A stretch of 64,000 nucleotides of DNA from Iamia sp. SCSIO 61187 (GCF_019443745.1 NZ_CP050948.1:2170001-2234000), one strand, 5' to 3'; shown: positions 50,609 through 58,568, numbered from the stretch's first letter. Numbers and translations are program-made. The notes: generated from the sequence alone by a model not told the origin.

Positions 50609-51016
50609 TCAGCCCCGCGCCAGCTGGACGCCGAGGAGGACGGCGGTGAGGGCGGTGAGGCCGGCGACGGCGCCGGTGGCGGCGAGGACCGAGCGGGTGC
50701 GGGTCGTGGCGTGGACGCCGGCGCTGACGCCGGACGCGGCCACGACGAGCAGCTTCACGCCCAGGGTCACGTGGTAGGCGGTGGTCCGGTCGCCCACGTC
50801 GACCTCCAGCAGGTTCCAGATGCCCGTGAGCACGAGCACCCCGTAGGCCGGCCAGGCGAGGCGCCCGAACGCCCGGGCGACCGTGCGGGCGGCGTCGTCG
50901 CCCATGCCCCGGAGGGTGGGCACCAGGCCGGCCAGGACGACCTGCCCGCCCACCCAGACGCACGCGGCCAGGACGTGGAGGGTCAGCCGGACCGTGTCGA
51001 TCGTGATCGGGAGCAT
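50609..51016 (-). CDS. CopD-like four-helix membrane protein
   Basis: The 135-residue protein starts at ATG 51016. It has four predicted transmembrane helices, beginning TIDTVRLTLHVLAACVWVGGQVVLAGLVPTLR, then RLAWPAYGVLVLTGIWNLLEV, YHVTLGVKLLVVAASGVSAGVHA and a last helix. The pattern R-x-x-L-H-x-L-A-x-x-V-W-V-G-G resembles the CopD/DUF4149 group. Metal or haem binding by the helix histidines is possible but unproven. It may end an operon with the two genes upstream on this strand. Confidence 0.75.
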   Translation of the reverse strand: MLPITIDTVRLTLHVLAACVWVGGQVVLAGLVPTLRGMGDDAARTVARAFGRLAWPAYGVLVLTGIWNLLEVDVGDRTTAYHVTLGVKLLVVAASGVSAGVHATTRTRSVLAATGAVAGLTALTAVLLGVQLARG

Positions 51017-51042
51017 CGCCCGATCATGGGCGATGGCGACCG

Positions 51043-51306
51043 TCAGGTCAGAGTCCCGCCCCGCCGGCGCACCCGCGGCCGGGTGAGCTCCTTGCTCACC
51101 AGGTCGCCGACGGCGCCGTCGAGGCGGGCCACGGCGACGGCGAGGGCCACGCAGGCCACGGCGCCGACGACGGCCAGCGCCGGCAGGGCGTCGAAGGCGG
51201 CCTCGTCCCGGCGCAGCAGCACGATGCCGGCGCCCACGAGGAACAGCCCGACGGCGGCGCCCTTGACGTCCCAGCCCCGGTTCCACCCCCGGCGATCAAC
51301 GGACAC
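51043..51306 (-). CDS. Small two-helix membrane protein, hypothetical
   Basis: The 87-residue protein starts at GTG 51306 and has two hydrophobic segments (VKGAAVGLFLVGAGIVLLRR and ALAVVGAVACVALAVAVARL) and a basic C-terminus. Its start overlaps the upstream LiaF-like gene by 11 bp, so the two are probably co-translated. Small DUF/PspC-type proteins often accompany LiaF-like proteins in actinobacteria, but no specific family is assigned. Confidence 0.7.
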   Translation of the reverse strand: MSVDRRGWNRGWDVKGAAVGLFLVGAGIVLLRRDEAAFDALPALAVVGAVACVALAVAVARLDGAVGDLVSKELTRPRVRRRGGTLT

Positions 51307-52009
51307 GGTGCACCTCCACGTTGCCGATGCCGACGTCGAGCCGGACGACCACCGTCGGGGCGGGGCCCGGCCGGGTCGCCACGTCGTCCATGAGGGCGGG
51401 GCCGGCGTCGCGCCCGATGGGCCGGATCTCGTCGTCGCGGGGGATCGGCACGCTGGCCCACCCCCCGGCGACTCGGGCCTGGATGTCCACCACCCCGGCG
51501 CGCACGTCGGCGTCGGGGACCTTGACGATCACCCGGCCCACGCCCACCTTGGCCGTGACACCCATCGGCCGCGGGCTCTCGGTCAGGTCGATGGTGAGGC
51601 TCCCGGCGGCCATCTCGTAGGACGCCAGGCCCTCGGTGGGCCGCTCGGTGGTCCACCGGGGTCGCTGGTCGAGGTCGGTGCCTGACCACCAGCAGGCGGC
51701 GAGCACGACGACGAGCACGCCGGCCACGACGACGGCGCCGGTCGGCAGCTGTCCGGACCGGGCGTCGACCACGGCCCGGGCACCGAGGGCGATGACCGCC
51801 AGCGTGATGGCGGTCGTCGGGGCCGCCCACCCGACGACGACCGTCGCCACCAGCCCGACCAGGACGACGATGGTCACGATCCCGGGCAGCTCCTCGGCCG
51901 GGAGCCGGGACCGGATGGCGGCCCAGCCCGCCGGCCGGGCGACGGCGGGAGGAGGGTCGTCGGCCGTGACCGGCCGGGGATCGGCGGAGGGAGACGTGGC
52001 CGCGGTCAC
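51296..52009 (-). CDS. LiaF/PspC-associated membrane protein with C-terminal cell-envelope-stress domain
   Basis: I place the start at GTG 52009 (about 237 residues). A longer frame reaching 52108 would run into the insertion sequence and its target palindrome. After a Pro-rich N-terminus come three to four membrane segments (IVTIVVLVGLVATVVVGWAA, TLAVIALGARAVVDA, GAVVVAGVLVVVLAACWW). The C-terminal beta domain (about 140-237: AAGSLTIDLTESPRPMGVTAKVGVGRVIVKVPDADVRAGVVDIQARVAGG...VVVRLDVGIGNVEV) is typical of LiaF-like envelope-stress proteins. The IS element lies 76 bp upstream and may have separated it from its promoter. Confidence 0.78.
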   Translation of the reverse strand: MTAATSPSADPRPVTADDPPPAVARPAGWAAIRSRLPAEELPGIVTIVVLVGLVATVVVGWAAPTTAITLAVIALGARAVVDARSGQLPTGAVVVAGVLVVVLAACWWSGTDLDQRPRWTTERPTEGLASYEMAAGSLTIDLTESPRPMGVTAKVGVGRVIVKVPDADVRAGVVDIQARVAGGWASVPIPRDDEIRPIGRDAGPALMDDVATRPGPAPTVVVRLDVGIGNVEVHRVR

Positions 52010-52070
52010 CCCGAGAGGTTCGGGGCGCCGTCGTGGATCCCTGCCGCGCCGGCGGTCATCCCCCGAGAGC

Positions 52071-52085
52071 ACGGATGGTGCCAGG
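52071..52085. repeat. Left half of a family A palindrome split by the IS; includes target duplication CCAGG
   Basis: ACGGATGGTGCCAGG ends at the left boundary of the insertion sequence. Joined to 53033-53042 it restores a perfect 25-bp palindrome with 12-bp arms and central A. CCAGG (52081-52085) is repeated at 53028-53032. Confidence 0.85.
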
Positions 52086-53027
52086 AGGCCGCGCGGTTTG
52101 GTGACCATCCCCTGGTCGGGGTGGTGGCTCGCGTTTCATAGCGAGTGCGCCCAACAACCAGACCAGGGGAGGTCGAGTCCATGATGCGCGCGCTCGATCC
52201 TGAAGTCAGCGACGCTGTGTTCGTCACGGTCGAATGGCTGGTGCCTCCAGCACCGAAGCGTCGCCAAGGTGGTGGCCGGCGCCGGGTCCCAGACCGGGTG
52301 ATCTTCCGGGGCCTGATGATCCGCCTCGTCACCGGAGTGGCGTGGGAGACCGTCGAGTTCTTGCTTCACCACGAGGTCTCCGACACCACCCTGCGCGCCC
52401 GCCGCGACGAATGGGTTCGGGCCGGTGTGTTCAACCGGCTCATGGCCCAAGCGCTGCGCGCCTATGACAAGGTCATCGGTCTCGACACCACCGACGTGGT
52501 CATCGACGGCAGCCACCACCCCGCCCCCTGCGGAGGCGAAGGAACCGGCATCGCCCCAGGTAACAAGGGTCGTCTGGCCTGGAAGTGGAGTACCGCGGTG
52601 GAGGCCGCCGGCATCCCGTTGGGCTGGGCCCTCGACGGCGGCAACCGCAACGACTACCGCATGCTCGAGCCCACCCTTGATGTCGTGACCACCGGGCCCA
52701 CCGCCCGAGCCATCGGCACCCTCCACCTCGACCGCGGGTACGGCTACCCATCGCTTCCCGACCGTCTCGCCGGCTACGACATCTCCGAGTTCAACGCCCT
52801 GTGGCGCAACAAGCCCGGCCAAGGCGCCGTGGCCTTGGTCGGCTTCGGCAAACGATGGACCGTCGAACGCACCCACTCCTGGCTCACCAACTACGGACAG
52901 CTCCGCCGCAACACCGACCGCCGCACAGAACACCGCCACGCCGCCCTCTGCCTAGCCATCGCGTTCCTCATCACCGCCAAGCTGATCGACCACCGCAACC
53001 AGCACTACCGACCTATCCGCTGAGCCT
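52086..53027 (+). mobile_element. Intact IS5-type insertion sequence, 942 bp
   Basis: The element carries one DDE transposase gene and is bounded by imperfect terminal inverted repeats: left AGGCCGCGCGGTTTGGT, right (complement) AGGCTCAGCGGATAGGT, 12 of 17 identical. The directly repeated CCAGG at both sides is a 5-bp target duplication. It inserted in the centre of a family A palindrome. Codon choice is less GC-extreme than in the neighbours. No mutation is seen in the transposase frame, so it may be active or recently acquired. Confidence 0.88.
52181..53023 (+). CDS. IS5-family DDE transposase
   Basis: The 280-residue transposase starts at ATG 52181 (MMRALDPEVSDAVF) after a GGGGAGG ribosome site. 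An N-terminal DUF4096-like helix-turn-helix region (DRVIFRGLMIRLVTGVAWETVE; DTTLRARRDEWVRAGVF) precedes the catalytic domain. The acidic triad is visible: Asp109 in DTTDVVIDGSHH, Asp184 in LHLDRGYGYP, and Glu229 in RWTVERTHSWL, followed by YGQLRRNTDRR. It is complete and in a single frame, unlike many IS5 members that need frameshifting. Confidence 0.93.
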   Translation: MMRALDPEVSDAVFVTVEWLVPPAPKRRQGGGRRRVPDRVIFRGLMIRLVTGVAWETVEFLLHHEVSDTTLRARRDEWVRAGVFNRLMAQALRAYDKVIGLDTTDVVIDGSHHPAPCGGEGTGIAPGNKGRLAWKWSTAVEAAGIPLGWALDGGNRNDYRMLEPTLDVVTTGPTARAIGTLHLDRGYGYPSLPDRLAGYDISEFNALWRNKPGQGAVALVGFGKRWTVERTHSWLTNYGQLRRNTDRRTEHRHAALCLAIAFLITAKLIDHRNQHYRPIR

Positions 53028-53042
53028 CCAGGCACCATCCGT
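53028..53042. repeat. Right half of the split family A palindrome; includes target duplication CCAGG
   Basis: CCAGGCACCATCCGT follows the right end of the insertion sequence and is the exact complement of the left half at 52071-52085. It lies 10 bp beyond the 3' end of ispH (which ends at 53053 on the minus strand). Confidence 0.85.
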
Positions 53043-53052
53043 GGCGCGGCTC

Positions 53053-54084
53053 CTACAGGGTGGAGAGGACGTCGCTGGCGGGCAGGCCCCGGTCGTCGGC
53101 CGGGGGGCGGTCGGGCAGCGAGCCGCCGAGGGTCAAGGTGGCGACCACGTCGATGGCGGCGACCAGGTCCCGCAGGTTGCGGGGCGGGGGGAAGTACTCG
53201 TCCTCCTCGGTGACCCGCACCGCCTCGGCCGTCGCCTTGGTGTGGCCGAGGCGCTCGATGACGGCGTCGACGAGCTCCTCGTAGGCCGACGCCCCGGCGG
53301 TGATGCCGACGGTGCCGGTGAGGTCGTCGGGCAGCTCGTCGGCGCTGTTGACCCGGAAGACCCGGGGGCACCCGGCCTCGGCGGCCAGCTTGGCCAGGGC
53401 CATGGTGTTGGACGAGTTCGACGACCCGATGACGACGATGGCATCGCAGCGGGGGGCCATCTCCAGCAGGGCGGTCTGGCGGTTGGTCGTGGCGAAGCAG
53501 AGGTCGCTGCGGCCCGGGACCCACATGTCCGGGAACCGCTCCACCGTGGCGTCGCGCAGCCCCGACCAGTCGCGGTGGCTGAGCGTGGTCTGGGCCAGCA
53601 TCGCCACCGGCTCCTCGAAGGCGGGGAGGGCGGCCACCTCCTCGAGCGTCTCGACCCGGTGGATGTTGGCGGGGGCGACGGCCATCGTGCCGACGGCCTC
53701 CTCGTGGCCCTCGTGGCCCACGTAGACGATCTGGTAGCCCTTGCCGGCCCGGACCTTCACCTCGTGGTGGACCTTGGTCACCAGCGGGCACACGGCGTCG
53801 ACGACGTAGCCCCCGCTCTGGCGGGCGGCGGCCACGACCTCGGGGGCCGAGCCGTGGGCCGACAGCATCACCGGCCGACCCGGCGGCACCTCGGCGATGT
53901 CGTCGACGAACACCACGCCCTGGTCGCGGAAGCGATCGACCACCAGCTTGTTGTGGACGATCTCGTGGTAGCAGTACACCGGCGGCTCGAAGGCCCGCAC
54001 CATCCAGGCCAGCGCCTTGATCGCCATCTCGACGCCGGCGCAGAAGCCCCGCGGCTCGGCGATCAGCACCCGGTCGACGTCCAT
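53053..54084 (-). CDS. ispH: 4-hydroxy-3-methylbut-2-enyl diphosphate reductase
   Basis: The 343-residue [4Fe-4S] enzyme makes IPP and DMAPP in the last MEP-pathway step. The three cluster cysteines are in PRGFCAGV (Cys15), VVDAVCPLVTKVH (about 98) and DLCFATTNRQ (about 196). EIVHNKLVV, SAHGSAP and GSSNSSNT supply the substrate-binding His/Ser/Asn residues. A TAGGCT hexamer 6 nt before the ATG indicates a leaderless start. Its 3' end adjoins the split palindrome and IS. Confidence 0.96.
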   Translation of the reverse strand: MDVDRVLIAEPRGFCAGVEMAIKALAWMVRAFEPPVYCYHEIVHNKLVVDRFRDQGVVFVDDIAEVPPGRPVMLSAHGSAPEVVAAARQSGGYVVDAVCPLVTKVHHEVKVRAGKGYQIVYVGHEGHEEAVGTMAVAPANIHRVETLEEVAALPAFEEPVAMLAQTTLSHRDWSGLRDATVERFPDMWVPGRSDLCFATTNRQTALLEMAPRCDAIVVIGSSNSSNTMALAKLAAEAGCPRVFRVNSADELPDDLTGTVGITAGASAYEELVDAVIERLGHTKATAEAVRVTEEDEYFPPPRNLRDLVAAIDVVATLTLGGSLPDRPPADDRGLPASDVLSTL

Positions 54085-54090
54085 GGGCCC

Positions 54091-54096
54091 AGCCTA
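54091..54096 (-). promoter_or_regulatory. Leaderless -10 hexamer (TAGGCT) of ispH
   Basis: On the minus strand TAGGCT (54096-54091) lies 6 nt before the ispH ATG at 54084. A family A palindrome lies 13 bp further upstream, roughly where a -35 region would be. Confidence 0.5.
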
Positions 54097-54108
54097 CGAG
54101 CGGACCCG

Positions 54109-54133
54109 CCGACCGGTGCCAGGCACCGGTCGG
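54109..54133. repeat. 25-bp perfect palindrome, family A
   Basis: Arms CCGACCGGTGCC (54109-54120) and GGCACCGGTCGG (54122-54133) flank a central A. It lies 14 bp past the end of the Eis-like gene and upstream of ispH, so it could end the former transcript or affect the ispH promoter. The core GGTGCCAGGCACC is identical to the copies at 6390 and at the IS. Confidence 0.85.
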
Positions 54134-54147
54134 CGATCGCCCGAGGG

Positions 54148-55344
54148 CTAGAAGAACTGGGGGAGGGTGGGGGAGCCGGCGAAGGCGGCGCGCAGACCGC
54201 TGACCTGGGCCTCGGTCGCCCCGCCGAGACGCCCCTCGGTGAGGAGCTGGGCCGGGTCGAGGTGGCCCGAGTAGAGGGCGGCCAGGTCGGTGCCGGCGAT
54301 CTCGACCGCTCCGGAGCCGCCCGGCGCGCACGTGGCCGCGCCGTCGGCGACCCGCAGCACCCAGTCACCACTGACGGGGTCGTCGGGGACCTGCGACGGC
54401 GCGGTGACGCTCAGGTGGACCTCGAGGTCGAGGCCGGCGGGCCAGCCCCGGGCGGCCACGGCGCCGGGCAGGTCGAGGATCCGCAGCATCCACGGCCAGT
54501 CCTCGAGGGTGGGGATGCGGGACGCCTGGGGCACGTGCCGGGCGAGGAGGGCGCCGGGGAGGGTGGTGCGGACCCGGTCGCCGGTGGTCCCGTTGGCACC
54601 GAAGAAGGCCAGGGCATCGGTCAGGCCGGGTCCGTCGACGCCCACGACGAGAGCGGCGTCGAGGTCGAACAGCGCCCGCTCGCCCTTCTGGTGGCCGTAG
54701 GACACCACCGCCACCGGGGAGCCGGCACGCCGGCCCACCCACGTCCAGGTGACCGTGCCCGATGCCGTGCGGCGCCGGGCCCACGACCGCCACCACCGGT
54801 CGGGCGGCACGATCCACCCGTCGCGACCGGCGGCGCACGCCGCGGCCACCTCGGCCACGGCGGGGTCGGCGGGGTCGATCGGCTCCCACGCCACCTCGCC
54901 GGTCGGGCGGGGCAGGTCGGCGACGGCGACGGCCCGCTGGGCCCACCACCCGGCGATCTCGTAGCCGACGCTGCGGTAGAGCGACGCTGTGGTCGGGTAC
55001 AGCGCGCTGATGGGCTCCCCCCGCTCCCGTCCGGCGGCCGCCGCCTCGGCCAGCATCCGGCGGGCCAGCCCCGAGCCCCGCTGGTCGGGGGCGACCATCA
55101 CCCCGGCGATGCCGCTGCAGGGCACGGCACGCCCCCCGAACCACTGCTGGTAGCGGTAGACGGCGGTGGTGCCGACCAGGCGGCGGCCGCGGTAGGCGGC
55201 CACGGTGTCCTCCAGCGCGGCGGCCCGGTCCTCGACCGTCAGCTCGAGGCGAGGGCCGCCGAAGGAGTGGGCGCCGAGGTCGGCGACCTGATCGAGGTCC
55301 CCCGGGTCGAGCGTGCGGATCTCCAGCGCTGCGGTGTCGGCCAC
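54148..55344 (-). CDS. Eis-like GNAT N-acetyltransferase
   Basis: The 398-residue protein has the Eis arrangement: an N-terminal GNAT domain with the acetyl-CoA loop GVMVAPDQRGSGLARRML (about 80-97) and ALYPTTASLYRSVGYEIAG, a second GNAT-like domain (about 145-290), and a C-terminal SCP2-like domain (about 290-398). Mycobacterial Eis acetylates aminoglycosides and proteins and uses its C-terminal Phe carboxylate; this protein also ends in Phe (LPQFF). The start GTG 55344 is supported by a TACGGT hexamer 6 nt upstream. Its substrate is unknown. Confidence 0.9.
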   Translation of the reverse strand: MADTAALEIRTLDPGDLDQVADLGAHSFGGPRLELTVEDRAAALEDTVAAYRGRRLVGTTAVYRYQQWFGGRAVPCSGIAGVMVAPDQRGSGLARRMLAEAAAAGRERGEPISALYPTTASLYRSVGYEIAGWWAQRAVAVADLPRPTGEVAWEPIDPADPAVAEVAAACAAGRDGWIVPPDRWWRSWARRRTASGTVTWTWVGRRAGSPVAVVSYGHQKGERALFDLDAALVVGVDGPGLTDALAFFGANGTTGDRVRTTLPGALLARHVPQASRIPTLEDWPWMLRILDLPGAVAARGWPAGLDLEVHLSVTAPSQVPDDPVSGDWVLRVADGAATCAPGGSGAVEIAGTDLAALYSGHLDPAQLLTEGRLGGATEAQVSGLRAAFAGSPTLPQFF

Positions 55345-55350
55345 GGGCGC

Positions 55351-55356
55351 ACCGTA
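55351..55356 (-). promoter_or_regulatory. Leaderless -10 hexamer (TACGGT) of the Eis-like gene
   Basis: On the minus strand TACGGT (55356-55351) lies 6 nt before the GTG at 55344. The 70-bp hairpin array begins 28 bp upstream of it. Confidence 0.5.
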
Positions 55357-55384
55357 CCGATGCGGACCCCCGGGACGAGGTCCG

Positions 55385-55582
55385 GTTCTGAGCCAGGAAC
55401 GAGCCGTGGGTGGCCGGTCCCTGGCTCAGAACGAGGTGGGTCGGGCCGGGTTCCGTTCTGGGCCAGGAGCGAGCCGTGGGTGGCCGGTTCCTGGCTCAGA
55501 ACGGGGTGGGTCGGGCCGGGTTCCGTTCTGGGCCAGCAGCGAGCCGTGGGTGGCCGGTTCCTGGCTCAGAACGGGGTGGGTC
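55385..55582. repeat. Three tandem 70-bp units, each forming a long stem-loop
   Basis: Units start at 55385, 55455 and 55525 (period exactly 70 bp). Each has a left arm GTTCTG(A/G)GCCAG and a right arm CTGGCTCAGAAC about 20 nt apart, so each can fold into a hairpin of 12 or more pairs, mirrored on both strands. The loop is the conserved CGAGCCGTGGGTGGCCGG. Units differ at a few bases only. They occupy most of the 308-bp gap between the divergent Eis-like and DUF512 genes; nothing else is seen there apart from two -10 hexamers. Confidence 0.92.
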
Positions 55583-55637
55583 GATCGAGCCGGCGTCGCA
55601 CGAGGATCCGGGCCGCGGGGATCTCGTCGCTCCCTCG

Positions 55638-55643
55638 TACACT
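55638..55643 (+). promoter_or_regulatory. Leaderless -10 hexamer (TACACT) of the DUF512 gene
   Basis: TACACT lies 9 nt before the ATG at 55653 and supports this start over in-frame codons upstream, which read the hairpin array. Confidence 0.55.
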
Positions 55644-55652
55644 TGTGCGGTC

Positions 55653-57134
55653 ATGTCCTCGCCCCGCGTTGTCGCCGTCGCGCCCGGATCGCCGGCCCAC
55701 CGGGCCGGCGTCGTCGTCGACGACGAGGTGATCGCGGTCGACGGCGAGGCGCCCCGCGACGTGATCGAGTGGCGCTGGCTCACCGACGAGGCCGACCCGG
55801 TGCTCGACGTCCGCCGGGGAGGCCTGGAGCTGACCGTCGAGGTGCCCAAGGCGGCGGGGGAGCCGCTCGGGATCGAGGTTCACTCGTCGCTGTTCGACCA
55901 GGTCCGCACGTGCGACAACCACTGCGAGTTCTGCTTCATCTACCAGCTGCCGCCGGGGATGCGGAAGAGCCTCTACCTCAAGGACGACGACTACCGGCTG
56001 AGCTTCCTCTACGGGAACTTCACCACCCTCACCCGCTTCACCGAGGCCGACCTCGAGCGGGTCGTCACCGAGGGCATCAGCCCCCTCAACGTCAGCATCC
56101 ACGCCACCGATCCCGAGGTGCGGGCCGCGATGCTGCGCAACCGGCGGGGCGCCACCAGCCTGCGCTGGCTGCGGGCCCTGCTCGACCACGGCGTCGAGGT
56201 CCACGGCCAGGTCGTGTGCTGCCCCGGGGTGAACGACGGACCCGTGCTGGCCGACACCCTCGCCGGCGTCCTCGACCGCTACCCCGAGCTGGCCTCGCTG
56301 TGCGTCGTGCCGCTCGGGGTGAGCCGCCACAACCCCGAGCCCCGGATGCGCCCGACCACGCCGGCCGAGGCCGCCACCGTCGTCGACGTCGTCCACGCCG
56401 CCCAGGAGCGCTTCCTGCGGGTCCTCGGCCGGCGCCTCGTGTTCGCCGCCGACGAGTACTACCTGCTCGCCGACCGCCCCTTCCCCGAGCCCGACGCCTA
56501 CGAGGGCTTCGCCATGCACGAGGACGGCATCGGCATGGCCCGCACCTTCGAGGCCGAGTTCCGCGGCGAGCTCGAGGGGACCGGTGGCGTCAAGGACGGC
56601 TTCTTCTCCTGGGCCGACGCCGCCGAGACCGGGAGGACCACGCGCTACGAGGCGGCCGGCGACCTGGGTGCCCCGGCCGAGGGGTACCGGGCCGTCCGCT
56701 GCGGCGAGGTCGGCCCCGAGCCCGCGGCCGCCCCCGCCTCACCTCCGGCGACGGCGGTCTCGCTCCGCCCGACGCGGCCCCGCCCCGACGCCCCCGTCGG
56801 CGTGCTGACCAGCCCCTACGGCGCCCGCGTCGTGGCCCCCCTCCTCGCCGAGACCGGTCGCACCGACGTGCGCGCCGTCCCGGTCGAGAACCGGTACTTC
56901 GGCGGCAACGTCGCCGTCACCGGCCTGATGGTGGGCGAGGACCTGGCCCGGACGCTCGCCGCCGAGCCCGCCGGCCACCGCTACCTCCTGCCCGACGTCT
57001 GCCTGTCGGGCGGCCGGTTCCTCGACGGCACCACGCCCGAGGACCTGCCCCGCGCCGTCGAGGTCGTCCCCACCGACGGTGCCGCCCTGCGGCGGGCCCT
57101 GACCGCCCCCGCCCTGGCCGGCGCGTCCCGATGA
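55653..57134 (+). CDS. DUF512-family PDZ/radical-SAM-like protein
   Basis: The 493-residue protein has an N-terminal PDZ domain (VVAVAPGSPAHRAGVVVDDEVIAVDG, about 5-60). The cluster motif RTCDNHCEFCFIYQLPPGMRKSLYLKDDDYRLSFLYGN (C-x3-C-x2-C, about 87-95) resembles a radical-SAM domain with NVSIHATDPEVR and VVCCPGVND. The C-terminal DUF512 domain (about 390-493: GVLTSPYGARVVAPLL, NRYFGGNVAVTGLMVGEDL, LPDVCLSGGRFLDGTTPEDL) is present. Its chemistry is not known. It is followed 12 bp later by der, an association seen in many bacteria, suggesting a role in ribosome or tRNA maturation. Confidence 0.9.
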   Translation: MSSPRVVAVAPGSPAHRAGVVVDDEVIAVDGEAPRDVIEWRWLTDEADPVLDVRRGGLELTVEVPKAAGEPLGIEVHSSLFDQVRTCDNHCEFCFIYQLPPGMRKSLYLKDDDYRLSFLYGNFTTLTRFTEADLERVVTEGISPLNVSIHATDPEVRAAMLRNRRGATSLRWLRALLDHGVEVHGQVVCCPGVNDGPVLADTLAGVLDRYPELASLCVVPLGVSRHNPEPRMRPTTPAEAATVVDVVHAAQERFLRVLGRRLVFAADEYYLLADRPFPEPDAYEGFAMHEDGIGMARTFEAEFRGELEGTGGVKDGFFSWADAAETGRTTRYEAAGDLGAPAEGYRAVRCGEVGPEPAAAPASPPATAVSLRPTRPRPDAPVGVLTSPYGARVVAPLLAETGRTDVRAVPVENRYFGGNVAVTGLMVGEDLARTLAAEPAGHRYLLPDVCLSGGRFLDGTTPEDLPRAVEVVPTDGAALRRALTAPALAGASR

Positions 57135-57146
57135 GAGCTGTTCACC

Positions 57147-58568
57147 ATGACCGACTTCACCACGCCCGACGCCGACGCCCGGCCCACCCGGGCCGAGCGG
57201 ATGGGGCTCGACGACCCGGTCGACCCCACCGTCGGCACCGCCGAGGTCCCCGTCCGGCCCGGGCTGCCGCTGGTCGCCATCGTCGGGCGCCCCAACGTGG
57301 GCAAGTCGACGCTCGTGAACCGGATCATCGGTCGGCGGGCCGCCATCGTCGAGGAGCACCCGGGGGTCACCCGCGACCGCAAGGAGGTCGCCGCCGACTG
57401 GAACGGGCGCGAGTTCATCCTCGTCGACACCGGCGGCTGGATGGCCCACGGCTCGGCCCTCGACGACAAGGTGAGCGCCCAGAGCGAGCAGGCCATCCGC
57501 GACGCCGACGCCATCCTCCTCGTGGTCGACGCCACCGTCGGGCTCACCGACGACGACGACCGCGTCGCCCAGATCCTCCGGGGCGCGGAGGCGCCGGTCC
57601 TCGTCATCGCCAACAAGGTCGACGGGCCCAACCGGGAGCACCTGATCTGGGAGCTGCTGCGCCTGGGGCTCGGCGACCCCCACCCGATCAGCGCCCTCCA
57701 CGGCCGCGGGACGGGCGACATGCTCGACGAGCTCGTCGCCGTCCTGCCCGAGGGCCCCGCCGACGACGAGCCCGGGCCGCCTCCGGCCGAGGGCGACGCA
57801 CGGGAGGTCTCGGTGGCCATCGCCGGCCGGCCCAACGTCGGCAAGTCCACGCTGTTCAACCGGCTGACGGGCGAGGACCGGGCCGTCGTCCACGACATGC
57901 CCGGCACCACCCGCGACACGATCGACACCCTCGTCGAGACCGACGCCGGGCCCATCCGCTTCGTCGACACCGCCGGCATGCGCCGCAAGTCCAAGATCGA
58001 CGACGGCACCGAGTACTACTCGCTGGTCCGGGCCCTCCAGGCGGTCGACCTGGCCGACGTGGCCCTGCTGGTGATCGACGCCACCGAGGGCATCACCCAC
58101 CAGGACCAGAGGCTGGCCGAGCGCATCGACGCCGCCGGCTGCCCGGTGATCGTGTGCCTCAACAAGTGGGAGCTGCTGGACGCCGAGCAGCGGGAGAAGG
58201 TCACCGAGGACGTGGGGCGCAAGATGGCGTTCGTGGGCGAGGCGCCCGTGCTCAAGATCAGCGCCGCCACCGGCCAGGGCACCCACAAGCTCCTGCCCGC
58301 CCTGGCGGGGACGATCTCCCAGTACCGCCGCCGGGTGCCGACCCGGAAGGTCAACGAGGTCCTGGCCAAGGCCCAGGCCGCCCAACCCGGCCCCCACGGG
58401 GCCAAGGTCCTCTACGCGACCCAGGGCGCCACCGATCCGCCCACGTTCACGTTCTTCACCAACAAGGACCTGCCGGCGAGCTACGTGCGCTACCTCGAGC
58501 GCAGCCTGCGCACCGCGTTCGACATGGGCCAGACCGCCATCAAGATCCGCGTCCGCCGCCGCAGCTAG
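57147..58568 (+). CDS. der: Ribosome-assembly GTPase Der (EngA)
   Basis: The 473-residue protein has the two tandem G domains unique to Der. G1 loops are GRPNVGKST (about 47-55) and again GRPNVGKST (about 227-235). DTGG and DTAG are the G3 motifs, and NKVD and NKWE the G4 motifs. A C-terminal KH-like domain follows (about 365-473: TRKVNEVLAKAQ..., TFFTNKDLPASYVRYLERSLR). It functions in 50S assembly. It matches Rv1713 and closes the conserved region. Confidence 0.97.
   Translation: MTDFTTPDADARPTRAERMGLDDPVDPTVGTAEVPVRPGLPLVAIVGRPNVGKSTLVNRIIGRRAAIVEEHPGVTRDRKEVAADWNGREFILVDTGGWMAHGSALDDKVSAQSEQAIRDADAILLVVDATVGLTDDDDRVAQILRGAEAPVLVIANKVDGPNREHLIWELLRLGLGDPHPISALHGRGTGDMLDELVAVLPEGPADDEPGPPPAEGDAREVSVAIAGRPNVGKSTLFNRLTGEDRAVVHDMPGTTRDTIDTLVETDAGPIRFVDTAGMRRKSKIDDGTEYYSLVRALQAVDLADVALLVIDATEGITHQDQRLAERIDAAGCPVIVCLNKWELLDAEQREKVTEDVGRKMAFVGEAPVLKISAATGQGTHKLLPALAGTISQYRRRVPTRKVNEVLAKAQAAQPGPHGAKVLYATQGATDPPTFTFFTNKDLPASYVRYLERSLRTAFDMGQTAIKIRVRRRS

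Noticed and set aside
52145-52180. Earlier start of the transposase gene
   Set aside because: The upstream in-frame codons lie before and across the ribosome site at about 52167-52173. ATG 52181 gives the expected N-terminus.
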